Source: an uncultured Mollicutes bacterium (GTDB taxonomy: Bacteria > Bacillota_I > Bacilli_A > RF39 > UBA660). From it: a stretch of DNA of 13,378 nucleotides. Numbering within the stretch: position 1 is the first letter of the stretch; every line of letters starts with the position of its first letter. The notes below the pieces were generated by a model. That model was not told where the DNA came from and ran no database searches. It saw only the letters and a program-made list of their open reading frames with translations. Shown here in pieces: positions 1 to 5,762 of this stretch. The stretch is from positions 1 to 13,378 of the forward strand of contig URRF01000031.1 in assembly GCA_900550145.1 (NCBI GenBank), in the 5' to 3' direction. Made by a program: the position numbers and the translations under genes.

Positions 1-4
1 ATAT

Positions 5-32
5 TTGTCATTACTTCCTGCTTATATATAAT
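5..32 (+). promoter_or_regulatory. Candidate sigma-A promoter of the ABC transporter operon
   Basis: A -35 box TTGTCA (5-10) and a -10 box TATAAT (27-32) are separated by 16 nt, which predicts a start near position 39 and a leader of about 150 nt. A second TATAAT at 160-165 has no convincing -35 and no TGn extension. It would give an 18-nt leader and would place the inverted repeats upstream of the promoter, so the choice between the two sites is unsettled. Confidence 0.5.
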
Positions 33-48
33 AGATATGGCTGATATA

Positions 49-100
49 TTTATTTGAGACTTTGACTCAAATAAACACTTTAAGACCTAGACTTAAAGTG
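49..100 (+). promoter_or_regulatory. Tandem twin-hairpin leader element of unknown class
   Basis: Two perfect inverted repeats abut with no spacer. The first has a 10-bp stem (49-58 with 66-75) around loop ACTTTGA (59-65). The second has a 9-bp stem (76-84 with 92-100) around loop ACCTAGA (85-91). Both loops fit ACYTWGA, while the stems differ at four positions with pairing kept in each, as expected of an element folding as RNA. No U-tract follows, so these are not terminators. The alternative is a pair of DNA operators with centres 26 bp apart. I could not match the element to a riboswitch class I know; the placement implies control of the importer. Confidence 0.55.
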
Positions 101-189
101 AACATAAGAAAATAATATATTTTGTGTTATTTAATTATACCTGTTTTTATAACTAAGAATATAATAATATGAAACTGGGAGGTTAAAAA

Positions 190-1197
190 ATGAAAAGAAC
201 ATTTGTTAGTTTGATATTATTTCTAATAGTTATTAGTTTAGTAATATTTGGAATATTTCAAAATAAGAAAAATAATGAAAAAGAAGATCTTACTAAGGTT
301 ACTGTAGCAGAAGTTGCTCATAGCATATTTTATGCTCCGCAATATGCTGCAATTAGTAAAGGATATTTTGAAGAAGAGGGTATTGATGTAGAACTTACTT
401 TAACACCAGGCGCTGATGCTGTTACGGCCGCTGTGCTATCTGGAGATGTACAAATTGGTTTTTCTGGTACTGAGGCTACTATTTATGTATATAATGGTGG
501 TGAAAAGGATTATTTACAGGTATTTGCTGCTTTGACAAAGAGAGATGGAGCTTTCTTAGTGTCTAGAGAAAAGATTGATAATTTTACTTTAGATGATTTG
601 AGAGGTAAAACAGTAATTGGTGGTAGAAAAGGTGGTATGCCAGAAATGACTTTTGAATGGGCTCTTAGAGAGGTTAATATTGATCCTACCAAAGATTTAA
701 GCATTGATACATCAGTTGCTTTTCCTGCAATGGAGGGAGCATTTATTGGTGGTACTGGCGACTTTGTTACTTTATTTGAACCTAATGCTACTTCAGTAGA
801 AAAGCAAGGCTATGGTTATGTAGTTGCCTATGTTGGTACTTATGGTGGTGCTGTTCCTTATACAGCTTATAATGCTAAGAGTAGTTTTATAAAGGCTAAT
901 CCTGAACTTATTGAAGGTTTTTCTAAGGCTATTCAAAAAGGATTAAAGTTTGTTAAGGAAAATGAACCTAAGGTAGTTGCTGAGACTATTGTATCTTTCT
1001 TTCCTGATACTTCAATTGATGATTTAACTACAATGGTAAAGAGATATAAAGAATCTGATGCATGGAGAGATACTATTGCTATTGATGAAGATGAATGGAA
1101 ACATATTCAAGATATTATGAAGGCTTCTGGAGAACTTGATGAGTATGTTTCGTATGATAAACTGATTTACGATGAATACTTTAGTGAATTCAGATAA
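190..1197 (+). CDS. ABC transporter substrate-binding protein, NMT1/SsuA-like, membrane-anchored
   Basis: This is the extracellular solute receptor of an ABC importer (335 aa). Residues 5-23 form one hydrophobic segment after a Lys/Arg start, followed by a Lys/Asn/Glu-rich linker. From about residue 37 the mature domain has the NMT1/THI5/SsuA pattern: a strand, an Ala/Tyr-rich segment ending KGYFEEEGIDVEL, then GADAVTAAVLSGDVQIGFSG. Members bind small organic solutes such as sulfonates, HMP-type pyrimidines or riboflavin precursors; the sequence does not settle which. There is no lipobox Cys, so the protein is probably held by an uncleaved N-terminal helix, unlike most Gram-positive receptors. 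The ATG is supported by GGGAGGT (177-183) six bases upstream. The next gene overlaps its 3' end by 26 nt, so the operon is tightly coupled. Third codon positions favour T and G more than in the genes to the right. Confidence 0.88.
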   Translation: MKRTFVSLILFLIVISLVIFGIFQNKKNNEKEDLTKVTVAEVAHSIFYAPQYAAISKGYFEEEGIDVELTLTPGADAVTAAVLSGDVQIGFSGTEATIYVYNGGEKDYLQVFAALTKRDGAFLVSREKIDNFTLDDLRGKTVIGGRKGGMPEMTFEWALREVNIDPTKDLSIDTSVAFPAMEGAFIGGTGDFVTLFEPNATSVEKQGYGYVVAYVGTYGGAVPYTAYNAKSSFIKANPELIEGFSKAIQKGLKFVKENEPKVVAETIVSFFPDTSIDDLTTMVKRYKESDAWRDTIAIDEDEWKHIQDIMKASGELDEYVSYDKLIYDEYFSEFR

Positions 1198-1939
1198 TAT
1201 ATTGGAGATAAGTAATTTATCAAAGGTATATCATACAAATAAAAGTGAAATATCTGCAATTGATAATTTGAATTTAAATATTAAGGATGGTGAGTTTGTT
1301 GCAATAGTAGGTCCATCTGGATGTGGTAAGACGACACTTCTTTCAATCTTGTGTGGACTTGAGGATAAGTCTTCTGGTGAGATATTATATTCTAAAGATG
1401 AACTTAGAATGGGATATATGCTTCAGAATGATACTTTGTTTCCTTGGCTTAATATATTAGATAATTGCCTTCTGGGGGTTAAGATTAAGAAAGAAGTTAC
1501 TAAGGAAAATATTGATAGAGTTAAATTCCTTTTGGATACTTATGGTCTATCTGACTTTGCGTATAAGTATCCGAGGAATCTATCTGGTGGTATGAGACAA
1601 AGGGTAGCTTTGATTAGAACACTGGCTATTAATCCAGATATACTTCTCCTTGATGAACCTTTTAGTGCTTTGGATTATCAAACAAGACTTGCTGTATCTG
1701 ATGATGTTTGGAAGATTATTAAAAAAGAAAAGAAGACTACAATTATGATAACACATGATGTAGCGGAAGCTATTTCAATGGCTGATAGGGTGGTTGTGTT
1801 ATCTAATAGACCAGCAAGGGTTAAGAGTATTTATAATATTGAAATGAAGAATAAGGGTACTCCTATTGGTAATAGAAATAAAGAAGAATTTAAAGAGTAT
1901 TATGATAAGATATGGAAGGATATTGATTTCCATGTATAG
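1172..1939 (+). CDS. ABC transporter ATP-binding protein (NitT/TauT/SsuB-like)
   Basis: This is the cytoplasmic ATPase that powers the importer (255 aa, a normal length). Visible motifs are Walker A GPSGCGKT (47-54), Q-loop Gln85 in MLQND followed by the FPWLN typical of the SsuB/TauB branch, signature LSGGMRQR (137-144), Walker B ILLLDEP (157-163) with Glu162, D-loop SALD (165-168), and switch His195 in ITHD. All catalytic residues are present. The start at 1172 lies inside the receptor gene and has no clear Shine-Dalgarno, which suggests translational coupling. GTG at 1184 or TTG at 1202 are possible later starts but also lack an SD. The 3' end overlaps the permease start by 8 nt. The residues after the ATPase core (about 215-255) are basic and not diagnostic. 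The family is certain; the substrate is not. Confidence 0.92.
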   Translation: MNTLVNSDNILEISNLSKVYHTNKSEISAIDNLNLNIKDGEFVAIVGPSGCGKTTLLSILCGLEDKSSGEILYSKDELRMGYMLQNDTLFPWLNILDNCLLGVKIKKEVTKENIDRVKFLLDTYGLSDFAYKYPRNLSGGMRQRVALIRTLAINPDILLLDEPFSALDYQTRLAVSDDVWKIIKKEKKTTIMITHDVAEAISMADRVVVLSNRPARVKSIYNIEMKNKGTPIGNRNKEEFKEYYDKIWKDIDFHV

Positions 1940-2723
1940 TGAGGAACATAAAAGATTTATAAGAAAAAAGAAAATTACAAGTATACTAGTACATCTTGTG
2001 CAAATACTACTTATTGTAAGTCTTATAGTTATTTGGGAATTACTTGCTAAGTATGAGGTTATTAATACTTTTATTAGTTCTTCTCCTAGTAGGATTGTTA
2101 ATACAATTATTAAATTATATAATGATGGTAATTTGTTTAATCATATATGGACTACGATATATGAAACTCTTATTAGCTTTGGTATTGGTACTTTGATTGG
2201 TATAGTTGTAGCTATTGTATTATGGTATTCTAACTTTCTTTATAGAATATTTGATCCTTATTTAACTATTATTAATAGTCTACCTAAGGTGGCTATTGGT
2301 CCAATTATTATTATTTATTTTGGCGCTAATATTAAATCTATTATTATTATGGCTCTTTTGATATCTGTTATTGTTACGATTATTACAGTATATAATGGTT
2401 TTATTTCTACAGACCAAAATAGAATTAATCTACTAAAGTCCTTTAAGGCCTCAAAAAGGCAAATATTTAGGTATGTTATTTTACCTAGTAGTTATCCTAC
2501 AATAATTAGTAGTCTTAAGATTAATATTAGTATGACACTTATTGGTGTTATAATGGGAGAATTTTTGGTATCTAAAGAGGGTATTGGTTATTTGATTACT
2601 TATGGCTCACAAGTATTTAATTTGAATTTGGTTATGTCAGGTATTGTTATTTTGTTAATAGTTTCTTATCTTATGTATCTGATTGTTAGTTATATAGAAA
2701 AAATACTAATCAAAAACGATTAG
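1932..2723 (+). CDS. ABC transporter permease, BPD_transp_1 family (SsuC/TauC-like)
   Basis: This is the membrane channel subunit of the importer (263 aa from the chosen start). A basic N-terminus precedes about six hydrophobic segments: roughly 17-38, 78-100, 110-130, 134-156, 196-212 and 234-255. The cytoplasmic EAA-type coupling loop is visible at about 166-195, with SFKASKRQIFRYVILPSSYP matching the family pattern of an amphipathic helix followed by LP..P. ATG 1932 was chosen because it overlaps the ATPase stop by only 8 nt and has GGAAGGA (1914-1920) upstream. A TTG at 1866 would overlap the ATPase by 74 nt and is unlikely. The stop codon sits inside the stem of the following terminator. 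Ile is written mostly ATT and Gly GGT, unlike the ATA/GGA preference of the gat genes on the same strand. Confidence 0.9.
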   Translation: MYSEEHKRFIRKKKITSILVHLVQILLIVSLIVIWELLAKYEVINTFISSSPSRIVNTIIKLYNDGNLFNHIWTTIYETLISFGIGTLIGIVVAIVLWYSNFLYRIFDPYLTIINSLPKVAIGPIIIIYFGANIKSIIIMALLISVIVTIITVYNGFISTDQNRINLLKSFKASKRQIFRYVILPSSYPTIISSLKINISMTLIGVIMGEFLVSKEGIGYLITYGSQVFNLNLVMSGIVILLIVSYLMYLIVSYIEKILIKND

Positions 2724-2730
2724 TATTTTT
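2699..2730. terminator. Bidirectional intrinsic terminator between the ABC operon and tRNA-Arg
   Basis: A 13-bp perfect stem (2699-2711 with 2718-2730) encloses loop AAAAAC. The outer A/T pairs supply a U-tract on either strand, so the hairpin can end both the permease transcript and the convergent tRNA-Arg transcript. The permease TAG (2721-2723) lies within the stem. Confidence 0.9.
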
Positions 2731-2744
2731 ATGGTTTATATAAA

Positions 2745-2821
2745 TGGTGCGCCCAGTAGGAGTCGAACCCACAGCCTTTTGGTCCGTAGCCAAACGCTCT
2801 ATCCAGTTGAGCTATGGGCGC
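2745..2821 (-). tRNA. tRNA-Arg(ACG), copy 1
   Basis: The minus strand folds into a full 77-nt cloverleaf. Acceptor GCGCCCA pairs with TGGGCGC, the D stem is GCTC/GAGC, the anticodon loop CTACGGA gives ACG, and the T loop is TTCGACT. The discriminator is A and CCA is encoded (2745-2747). It reads CGN Arg codons through the usual ACG (inosine) decoding. Confidence 0.97.
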
Positions 2822-2843
2822 ATTATTTGCATTGACATATTAA

Positions 2844-2872
2844 ATTATATACTAAAAGCATGTTTTTTTCAA
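2844..2872 (-). promoter_or_regulatory. Promoter of minus-strand tRNA-Arg
   Basis: On the minus strand a -35 box TTGAAA (2872-2867) and a -10 box TATAAT (2849-2844) have an ideal 17-bp spacer. The predicted start is near 2837, about 16 nt before the tRNA. It is divergent from the tRNA-Leu promoter at 2912-2940. Confidence 0.75.
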
Positions 2873-2911
2873 TAAATTTGATAAAAATATTAAAAAAAAT
2901 ATAAAAAATGG

Positions 2912-2940
2912 TTGTCAAACCGGTAAAAATGTTATATAAT
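2912..2940 (+). promoter_or_regulatory. Promoter of the tRNA-Leu/Ser/fMet operon
   Basis: TTGTCA (2912-2917) and TATAAT (2935-2940) are spaced by 17 bp. The predicted start is near 2947, about 16 nt before the first tRNA. This is a strong two-box promoter, unlike those of most protein genes here. Confidence 0.8.
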
Positions 2941-2962
2941 TAACTAGTCAACAGCAAATTAT

Positions 2963-3051
2963 GCCTGAGTGGCGGAATAGGTAGACGCACAGGACTTAAA
3001 ATCCTGCGGGAGTCAAATCCCGTACCGGTTCGATTCCGGTTTCAGGCACCA
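2963..3051 (+). tRNA. tRNA-Leu(TAA)
   Basis: An 89-nt class II tRNA with a long variable arm. Acceptor GCCTGAG pairs with TTCAGGC, the anticodon stem CAGGA/TCCTG closes loop CTTAAAA (anticodon TAA), the discriminator is A and CCA is encoded. TTA is the major Leu codon of the A-rich genes in this window. Confidence 0.97.
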
Positions 3052-3063
3052 ATTTATATATGT

Positions 3064-3156
3064 GGAGGAATACCCAAGTCCGGTTGAAGGGATCGGTCTT
3101 GAAAACCGAGAGGTCGTGTGAGCGGCGCAGGGGTTCGAATCCCTTTTCCTCCGCCA
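3064..3156 (+). tRNA. tRNA-Ser(TGA)
   Basis: A 93-nt class II tRNA. Acceptor GGAGGAA pairs with TTCCTCC, anticodon stem TCGGT/ACCGA closes loop CTTGAAA (anticodon TGA), a long variable arm follows, the discriminator is G and CCA is encoded. It is the second gene of the operon, 12 nt after tRNA-Leu. Confidence 0.97.
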
Positions 3157-3167
3157 TTAATTTTCAT

Positions 3168-3243
3168 CGCGGGGTGGAGCAATTGGCAGCTCGTTGGGCT
3201 CATAACCCGAAGGTTGGAGGTTCGAGTCCTCCCTCCGCAACCA
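3168..3243 (+). tRNA. Initiator tRNA-fMet(CAT)
   Basis: A 76-nt tRNA with loop CTCATAA (anticodon CAT). Three sequence marks identify it as the initiator: a C1 x A72 mismatch at the top of the acceptor stem (CGCGGGG against CTCCGCA), three consecutive G-C pairs closing the anticodon stem (GGG/CCC), and an A11-T24 pair in the D stem. CCA is encoded. Last tRNA of this operon. Confidence 0.95.
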
Positions 3244-3252
3244 AAGAATATT

Positions 3253-3279
3253 AAAGAACAGAAATTTTGTTCTTTTTTT
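3253..3279 (+). terminator. Intrinsic terminator of the tRNA-Leu/Ser/fMet operon
   Basis: The stem AAAGAACA (3253-3260) with TGTTCTTT (3268-3275) encloses a 7-nt loop and runs into a T-tract to 3279, ten bases after the initiator tRNA. Confidence 0.88.
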
Positions 3280-3300
3280 GTGTTATTTTTTTAAATATAA

Positions 3301-3320
3301 TGGTATAATTAAATAGGTGG
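3301..3320 (+). promoter_or_regulatory. Extended -10 promoter and SD of the yerB-popT operon
   Basis: TGGTATAAT (3301-3309) is an extended -10 (TGn plus a perfect hexamer) with no good -35. The start site would be near 3316, directly at the SD AGGTGG (3315-3320), so the 5' leader is only about 11 nt. Confidence 0.55.
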
Positions 3321-3326
3321 TAAAAT

Positions 3327-4349
3327 ATGAAGAAAAAAAGTAAAAAAATTTTATTTATTATAATTTCAATGTTATTAATATTGAGTGGATGTAATAAAAA
3401 TGAAAATAAAGAAAAAGAAAAAACTAATAATGATAAGCCAGTTGTAGCAGAGAAAAAATTAAAAATAATAGATGAAGAATCAAATACAAGACCATATGCT
3501 GTTATGATAAATAATATAGCAGTAGCGAGAAAATACCAATCTGGTTTAGATGATGCTTATATTGTTTATGAAATGATTGTAGAAGGAGGTATAACTAGAT
3601 TACTTGCTTTATACAAAGATGCAAATGTAGATAGAATTGGTTCCGTACGAAGTTCAAGACATTATTATCTTGATTATGCACTTGAAAATGACGCAATATA
3701 TGTACATTTCGGATGGAGTCCACAAGCACAATCTGATATAAAAACACTAGGCATAAATAATATAAATGGCATATATGATGATAGTGCATTTGTAAGAGAA
3801 AGCAAATTACCAGTATCATGGGAACACAATGCATTTACAAGTACAAAAAAAATTACAGCAGTAGCAAAGAACAAAGGATATAGAATGACAAGTGATAAAG
3901 ATACATTATTAAATTACTCTGTAGATGAAATAAGCTTAGAAAATGAAGAAGAAAAACAAGTGGCAAATAAAGTTGATATAAAATATTCTAATTCAGTAAT
4001 TACAAATTACGAGTATAATGAAAAAGAGAAAGTATATTATAGAAGTGTAAATAACGTAGAACATACTGATTACGTTACAAAAAAACAATATACTGCTAAA
4101 AATATTATAATTGCATATATTGATAATAGTTATATTAGCAATGATGATAAAGGAAGACAAAACATTGATAATATTGGATCAGGAATTGGATACTATATTA
4201 CTGACGGTTATGCAATTCCTATAACTTGGAGTAAAAGTGGAAGAAAAGAACAAACTGTTTACAAAAAGAAAAATGGCGAAGAAATAAAAGTAAATGATGG
4301 CAATACATATATACAAAATGCACCATCTAATTCAGCTACAATTTCTTAG
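3327..4349 (+). CDS. yerB: DUF3048 lipoprotein, YerB family
   Basis: A predicted surface lipoprotein of 340 aa. The N-terminus has Lys residues, a hydrophobic stretch at 8-20 and the lipobox LSGC with lipidated Cys22, followed by a Lys/Asn/Glu linker to about residue 50. The DUF3048 N-terminal domain is clear: RPYAVMINN (55-63), VEGGITR (85-91), GSVRSSR (105-111) and HFGWSPQA (127-134). The DUF3048 C-terminal domain occupies about 220-335. B. subtilis YerB is the family reference and I know of no established biochemical activity, so the function is open; the conserved Arg/His/Trp residues suggest a binding or catalytic pocket. AGGTGG at 3315-3320 supports the start. The popT-like gene follows after 19 nt, so the two are probably co-transcribed, which would fit an envelope role. 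Confidence 0.9.
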   Translation: MKKKSKKILFIIISMLLILSGCNKNENKEKEKTNNDKPVVAEKKLKIIDEESNTRPYAVMINNIAVARKYQSGLDDAYIVYEMIVEGGITRLLALYKDANVDRIGSVRSSRHYYLDYALENDAIYVHFGWSPQAQSDIKTLGINNINGIYDDSAFVRESKLPVSWEHNAFTSTKKITAVAKNKGYRMTSDKDTLLNYSVDEISLENEEEKQVANKVDIKYSNSVITNYEYNEKEKVYYRSVNNVEHTDYVTKKQYTAKNIIIAYIDNSYISNDDKGRQNIDNIGSGIGYYITDGYAIPITWSKSGRKEQTVYKKKNGEEIKVNDGNTYIQNAPSNSATIS

Positions 4350-4368
4350 TGTATAAAAAGGAGGAAAA

Positions 4369-5169
4369 ATGCTTAAAGGAATACTTATAGGAATAGGTAT
4401 GATATTACCTGGAGTTAGTGGCGGAGTAATTGCAGTAATTTTAGGTGTTTATGATAAAATAATTTACTCTTTAAGTAATTTTTTCTCTGATTATAAAAAA
4501 AATGCAAGATTTCTAATACCATTATTTATAGGTATGGGAATTGGTGCAATAATATCTGCAAAAATATTAATATATATATTTAATAAATATTTTATAGAAT
4601 CATGTTATCTATTTATAGGACTCATCATTGGTTCAACACCATTTCTAATAAAAGAAGGCAAAGAAAAAGATAAAAATAAAATAAACTATTTTTTACTTAC
4701 ATTTACTTTTATTTTATCCTTCATAGTAACAGTATTCTTTAAGAATAACTTAAATCTTTCACAAGAATTAAGTAATAACTTTGAGTCATTTTTTAAACTA
4801 TTTATTACAGGAATTATATTTATATCAGGAAAAGTAATACCAGGATTAAGTAGCTCTTGTATGTTAATGATGATTGGAATGTACTCATATTATATAAATA
4901 TTATGTCAAATCCACTTACATATACATTAAATAATCCAATACAAATGATATTCATAATATTAGGAATAATTGTAGGTGCTGTTATATTTATTAAATTAAT
5001 GAATTATTTATTAAATAAATACTATTCTACTACATATAGTTTAATAATTGGATTTGTTTTAGGATCATTAATAGTTATGTATCCCAATACTATTAACATA
5101 ACAGGGATACTGACATTGTTCATTGGAATATTAGTTTCTTATTATTTTTCGACATATTTGCGAAAATAA
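4369..5169 (+). CDS. popT: DUF368 membrane protein, PopT-like undecaprenyl-phosphate transporter
   Basis: An integral membrane protein of 266 aa with about eight hydrophobic segments. It carries the two family half-motifs: PGVSGG (14-19) followed by AVILGVYDK, and the second-half counterpart PGLSSS (158-163) followed by LMMIGMYSYY. This inverted-repeat arrangement is typical of DUF368. Members in Vibrio cholerae and Staphylococcus (PopT) have been described as translocases that return undecaprenyl phosphate, the lipid carrier of wall synthesis, to the cytoplasmic face. That function is transferred by family. AAGGAGG (4358-4364) ends only 4 nt before the ATG, and the upstream lipoprotein gene ends 19 nt away. 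In the second half-motif Gly is replaced by Ser (SSS rather than SGx). No terminator lies between this gene and the tRNA promoter at 5182. Confidence 0.88.
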   Translation: MLKGILIGIGMILPGVSGGVIAVILGVYDKIIYSLSNFFSDYKKNARFLIPLFIGMGIGAIISAKILIYIFNKYFIESCYLFIGLIIGSTPFLIKEGKEKDKNKINYFLLTFTFILSFIVTVFFKNNLNLSQELSNNFESFFKLFITGIIFISGKVIPGLSSSCMLMMIGMYSYYINIMSNPLTYTLNNPIQMIFIILGIIVGAVIFIKLMNYLLNKYYSTTYSLIIGFVLGSLIVMYPNTINITGILTLFIGILVSYYFSTYLRK

Positions 5170-5181
5170 ACTTAGAAAGTA

Positions 5182-5211
5182 TTGACAACCGTTGCTTCAA
5201 TTTAGTATACT
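5182..5211 (+). promoter_or_regulatory. Promoter of the tRNA-Asp/Phe/Arg/Pro operon
   Basis: A consensus TTGACA (5182-5187) and TATACT (5206-5211) are separated by 18 bp, with a predicted start near 5218. It begins 12 nt after the popT stop codon. Confidence 0.8.
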
Positions 5212-5230
5212 AAAGGGGCAATTGTGAAAT

Positions 5231-5307
5231 GGTTCTATGGTGTAGTTGGTTAACACGCCTGCCTGTCACGCAGGAGATCGCGGGTTCGAGTCCCGTTGGA
5301 ACCGCCA
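5231..5307 (+). tRNA. tRNA-Asp(GTC)
   Basis: A 77-nt cloverleaf. Acceptor GGTTCTA pairs with TGGAACC (one T-G pair), anticodon stem CCTGC/GCAGG closes loop CTGTCAC (anticodon GTC), T loop TTCGAGT, discriminator G, CCA encoded. First tRNA after the promoter. Confidence 0.97.
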
Positions 5308-5311
5308 TTAT

Positions 5312-5387
<76 letters not shown>

Positions 5388-5420
5388 TAGTGAAATTTAC
5401 GCCCGTTATATAGTTATTAT

Positions 5421-5497
5421 GCGCCCATAGCTCAATTGGATAGAGCGTTTGACTACGGATCAAAAGGTTATGGGTTCAACTCCTATTGGGCGCGCCA
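5421..5497 (+). tRNA. tRNA-Arg(ACG), copy 2
   Basis: A 77-nt cloverleaf with the same acceptor stem (GCGCCCA/TGGGCGC) and anticodon loop (CTACGGA) as the minus-strand copy at 2745-2821. It differs at eight positions, all transitions, including two compensated stem pairs (G-C to A-T) and discriminator G instead of A. CCA is encoded. It appears fully functional and redundant in decoding with copy 1. Confidence 0.96.
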
Positions 5498-5501
5498 ATA
5501 T

Positions 5502-5578
5502 CGGGAAATAGCACAACTTGGTAGTGCGCGTGGTTTGGGACCATGAGGTTGCAGGTTCAAATCCTGTTTTCCCGACCA
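5502..5578 (+). tRNA. tRNA-Pro(TGG)
   Basis: A 77-nt cloverleaf starting at C5502. Acceptor CGGGAAA pairs with TTTCCCG, loop TTTGGGA gives anticodon TGG, T loop TTCAAAT, discriminator A, CCA encoded. The T at 5501 could extend the stem, but that start would leave no discriminator base, so 5502 is preferred. Confidence 0.95.
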
Positions 5579-5589
5579 TGTATGTTTAT

Positions 5590-5620
5590 AAGCCCTTATT
5601 TTATAAGGGCTTTTATTTTT
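5590..5620 (+). terminator. Intrinsic terminator of the tRNA-Asp/Phe/Arg/Pro operon
   Basis: A 10-bp perfect stem (5590-5599 with 5603-5612) with loop TTT and a T-rich tail. It is GC-richer than the other terminators here and starts 12 nt after tRNA-Pro. Confidence 0.92.
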
Positions 5621-5728
5621 TACATCTAGTTTATAAATTGATATTGACTCTATAGCAGATTCTTTAATTAAATCAGATTTTCTAAGAAATCAAATTGATA
5701 GCATAAAAAATAATAATATTACTATTTT
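5621..5728. other. AT-rich spacer, no supported gene
   Basis: This stretch between the tRNA operon and the carboxypeptidase contains no ORF with a usable start and SD. One plus-strand frame from about 5639 is open to a TAA in the carboxypeptidase 3' end and reads like ordinary protein at first (IDIDSIADSLIKSDFLRNQI), but it follows a stop directly and has no start codon. A weak inverted repeat GATTT/AAATC lies at 5676-5691. Decayed coding sequence is possible but not demonstrated. Confidence 0.35.
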
Positions 5729-5762
5729 AAAACATTGTCTTTTATTCAGACAATGTTTTTTA
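5729..5762. terminator. Hairpin terminator at the 3' end of the carboxypeptidase gene
   Basis: A 12-bp perfect stem (5729-5740 with 5748-5759) with loop TTTATTC. On the minus strand it directly follows the carboxypeptidase stop codon, with only a four-base U-run. The stronger T-tract (5755-5760) is on the plus strand, so it would also stop transcription leaking rightward from the tRNA operon. Confidence 0.75.

Noticed and set aside
1..189. Known riboswitch (TPP, purine, FMN, guanidine) or T-box in the ABC leader
   Set aside because: ATATGG at 35-40 recalls the purine riboswitch, but the remaining core (the J2/3 and L3 conserved bases) is missing and the helices do not fit. The conserved boxes of the other classes are absent as well.
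1866..1931. Longer permease start at TTG 1866 or ATG 1902
   Set aside because: Both lie deep in the ATPase gene. ATG 1932 has a GGAAGGA site and a typical 8-nt overlap.
2832..2853. Plus-strand TTGACA (2832-2837) with TATACT (2848-2853) as a promoter
   Set aside because: The spacer is only 10 bp, and a better plus-strand promoter with a 17-bp spacer lies at 2912-2940.
3060..3254. A plus-strand ORF of 64 codons
   Set aside because: It runs through tRNA-Ser and initiator tRNA and is an artefact of structured RNA genes; it has no SD and no protein family pattern.
3595..3874. Minus-strand ORFs opposite the DUF3048 gene
   Set aside because: They are shadows of a well-supported gene, with no SD and no recognisable domain.
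5388..5420. tRNA-like remnant between tRNA-Phe and tRNA-Arg (ACGCCCGTTATATAG resembling the start of tRNA-Arg)
   Set aside because: The similarity covers only a few bases, with no second half of an acceptor stem; 33 nt is an ordinary processing spacer.
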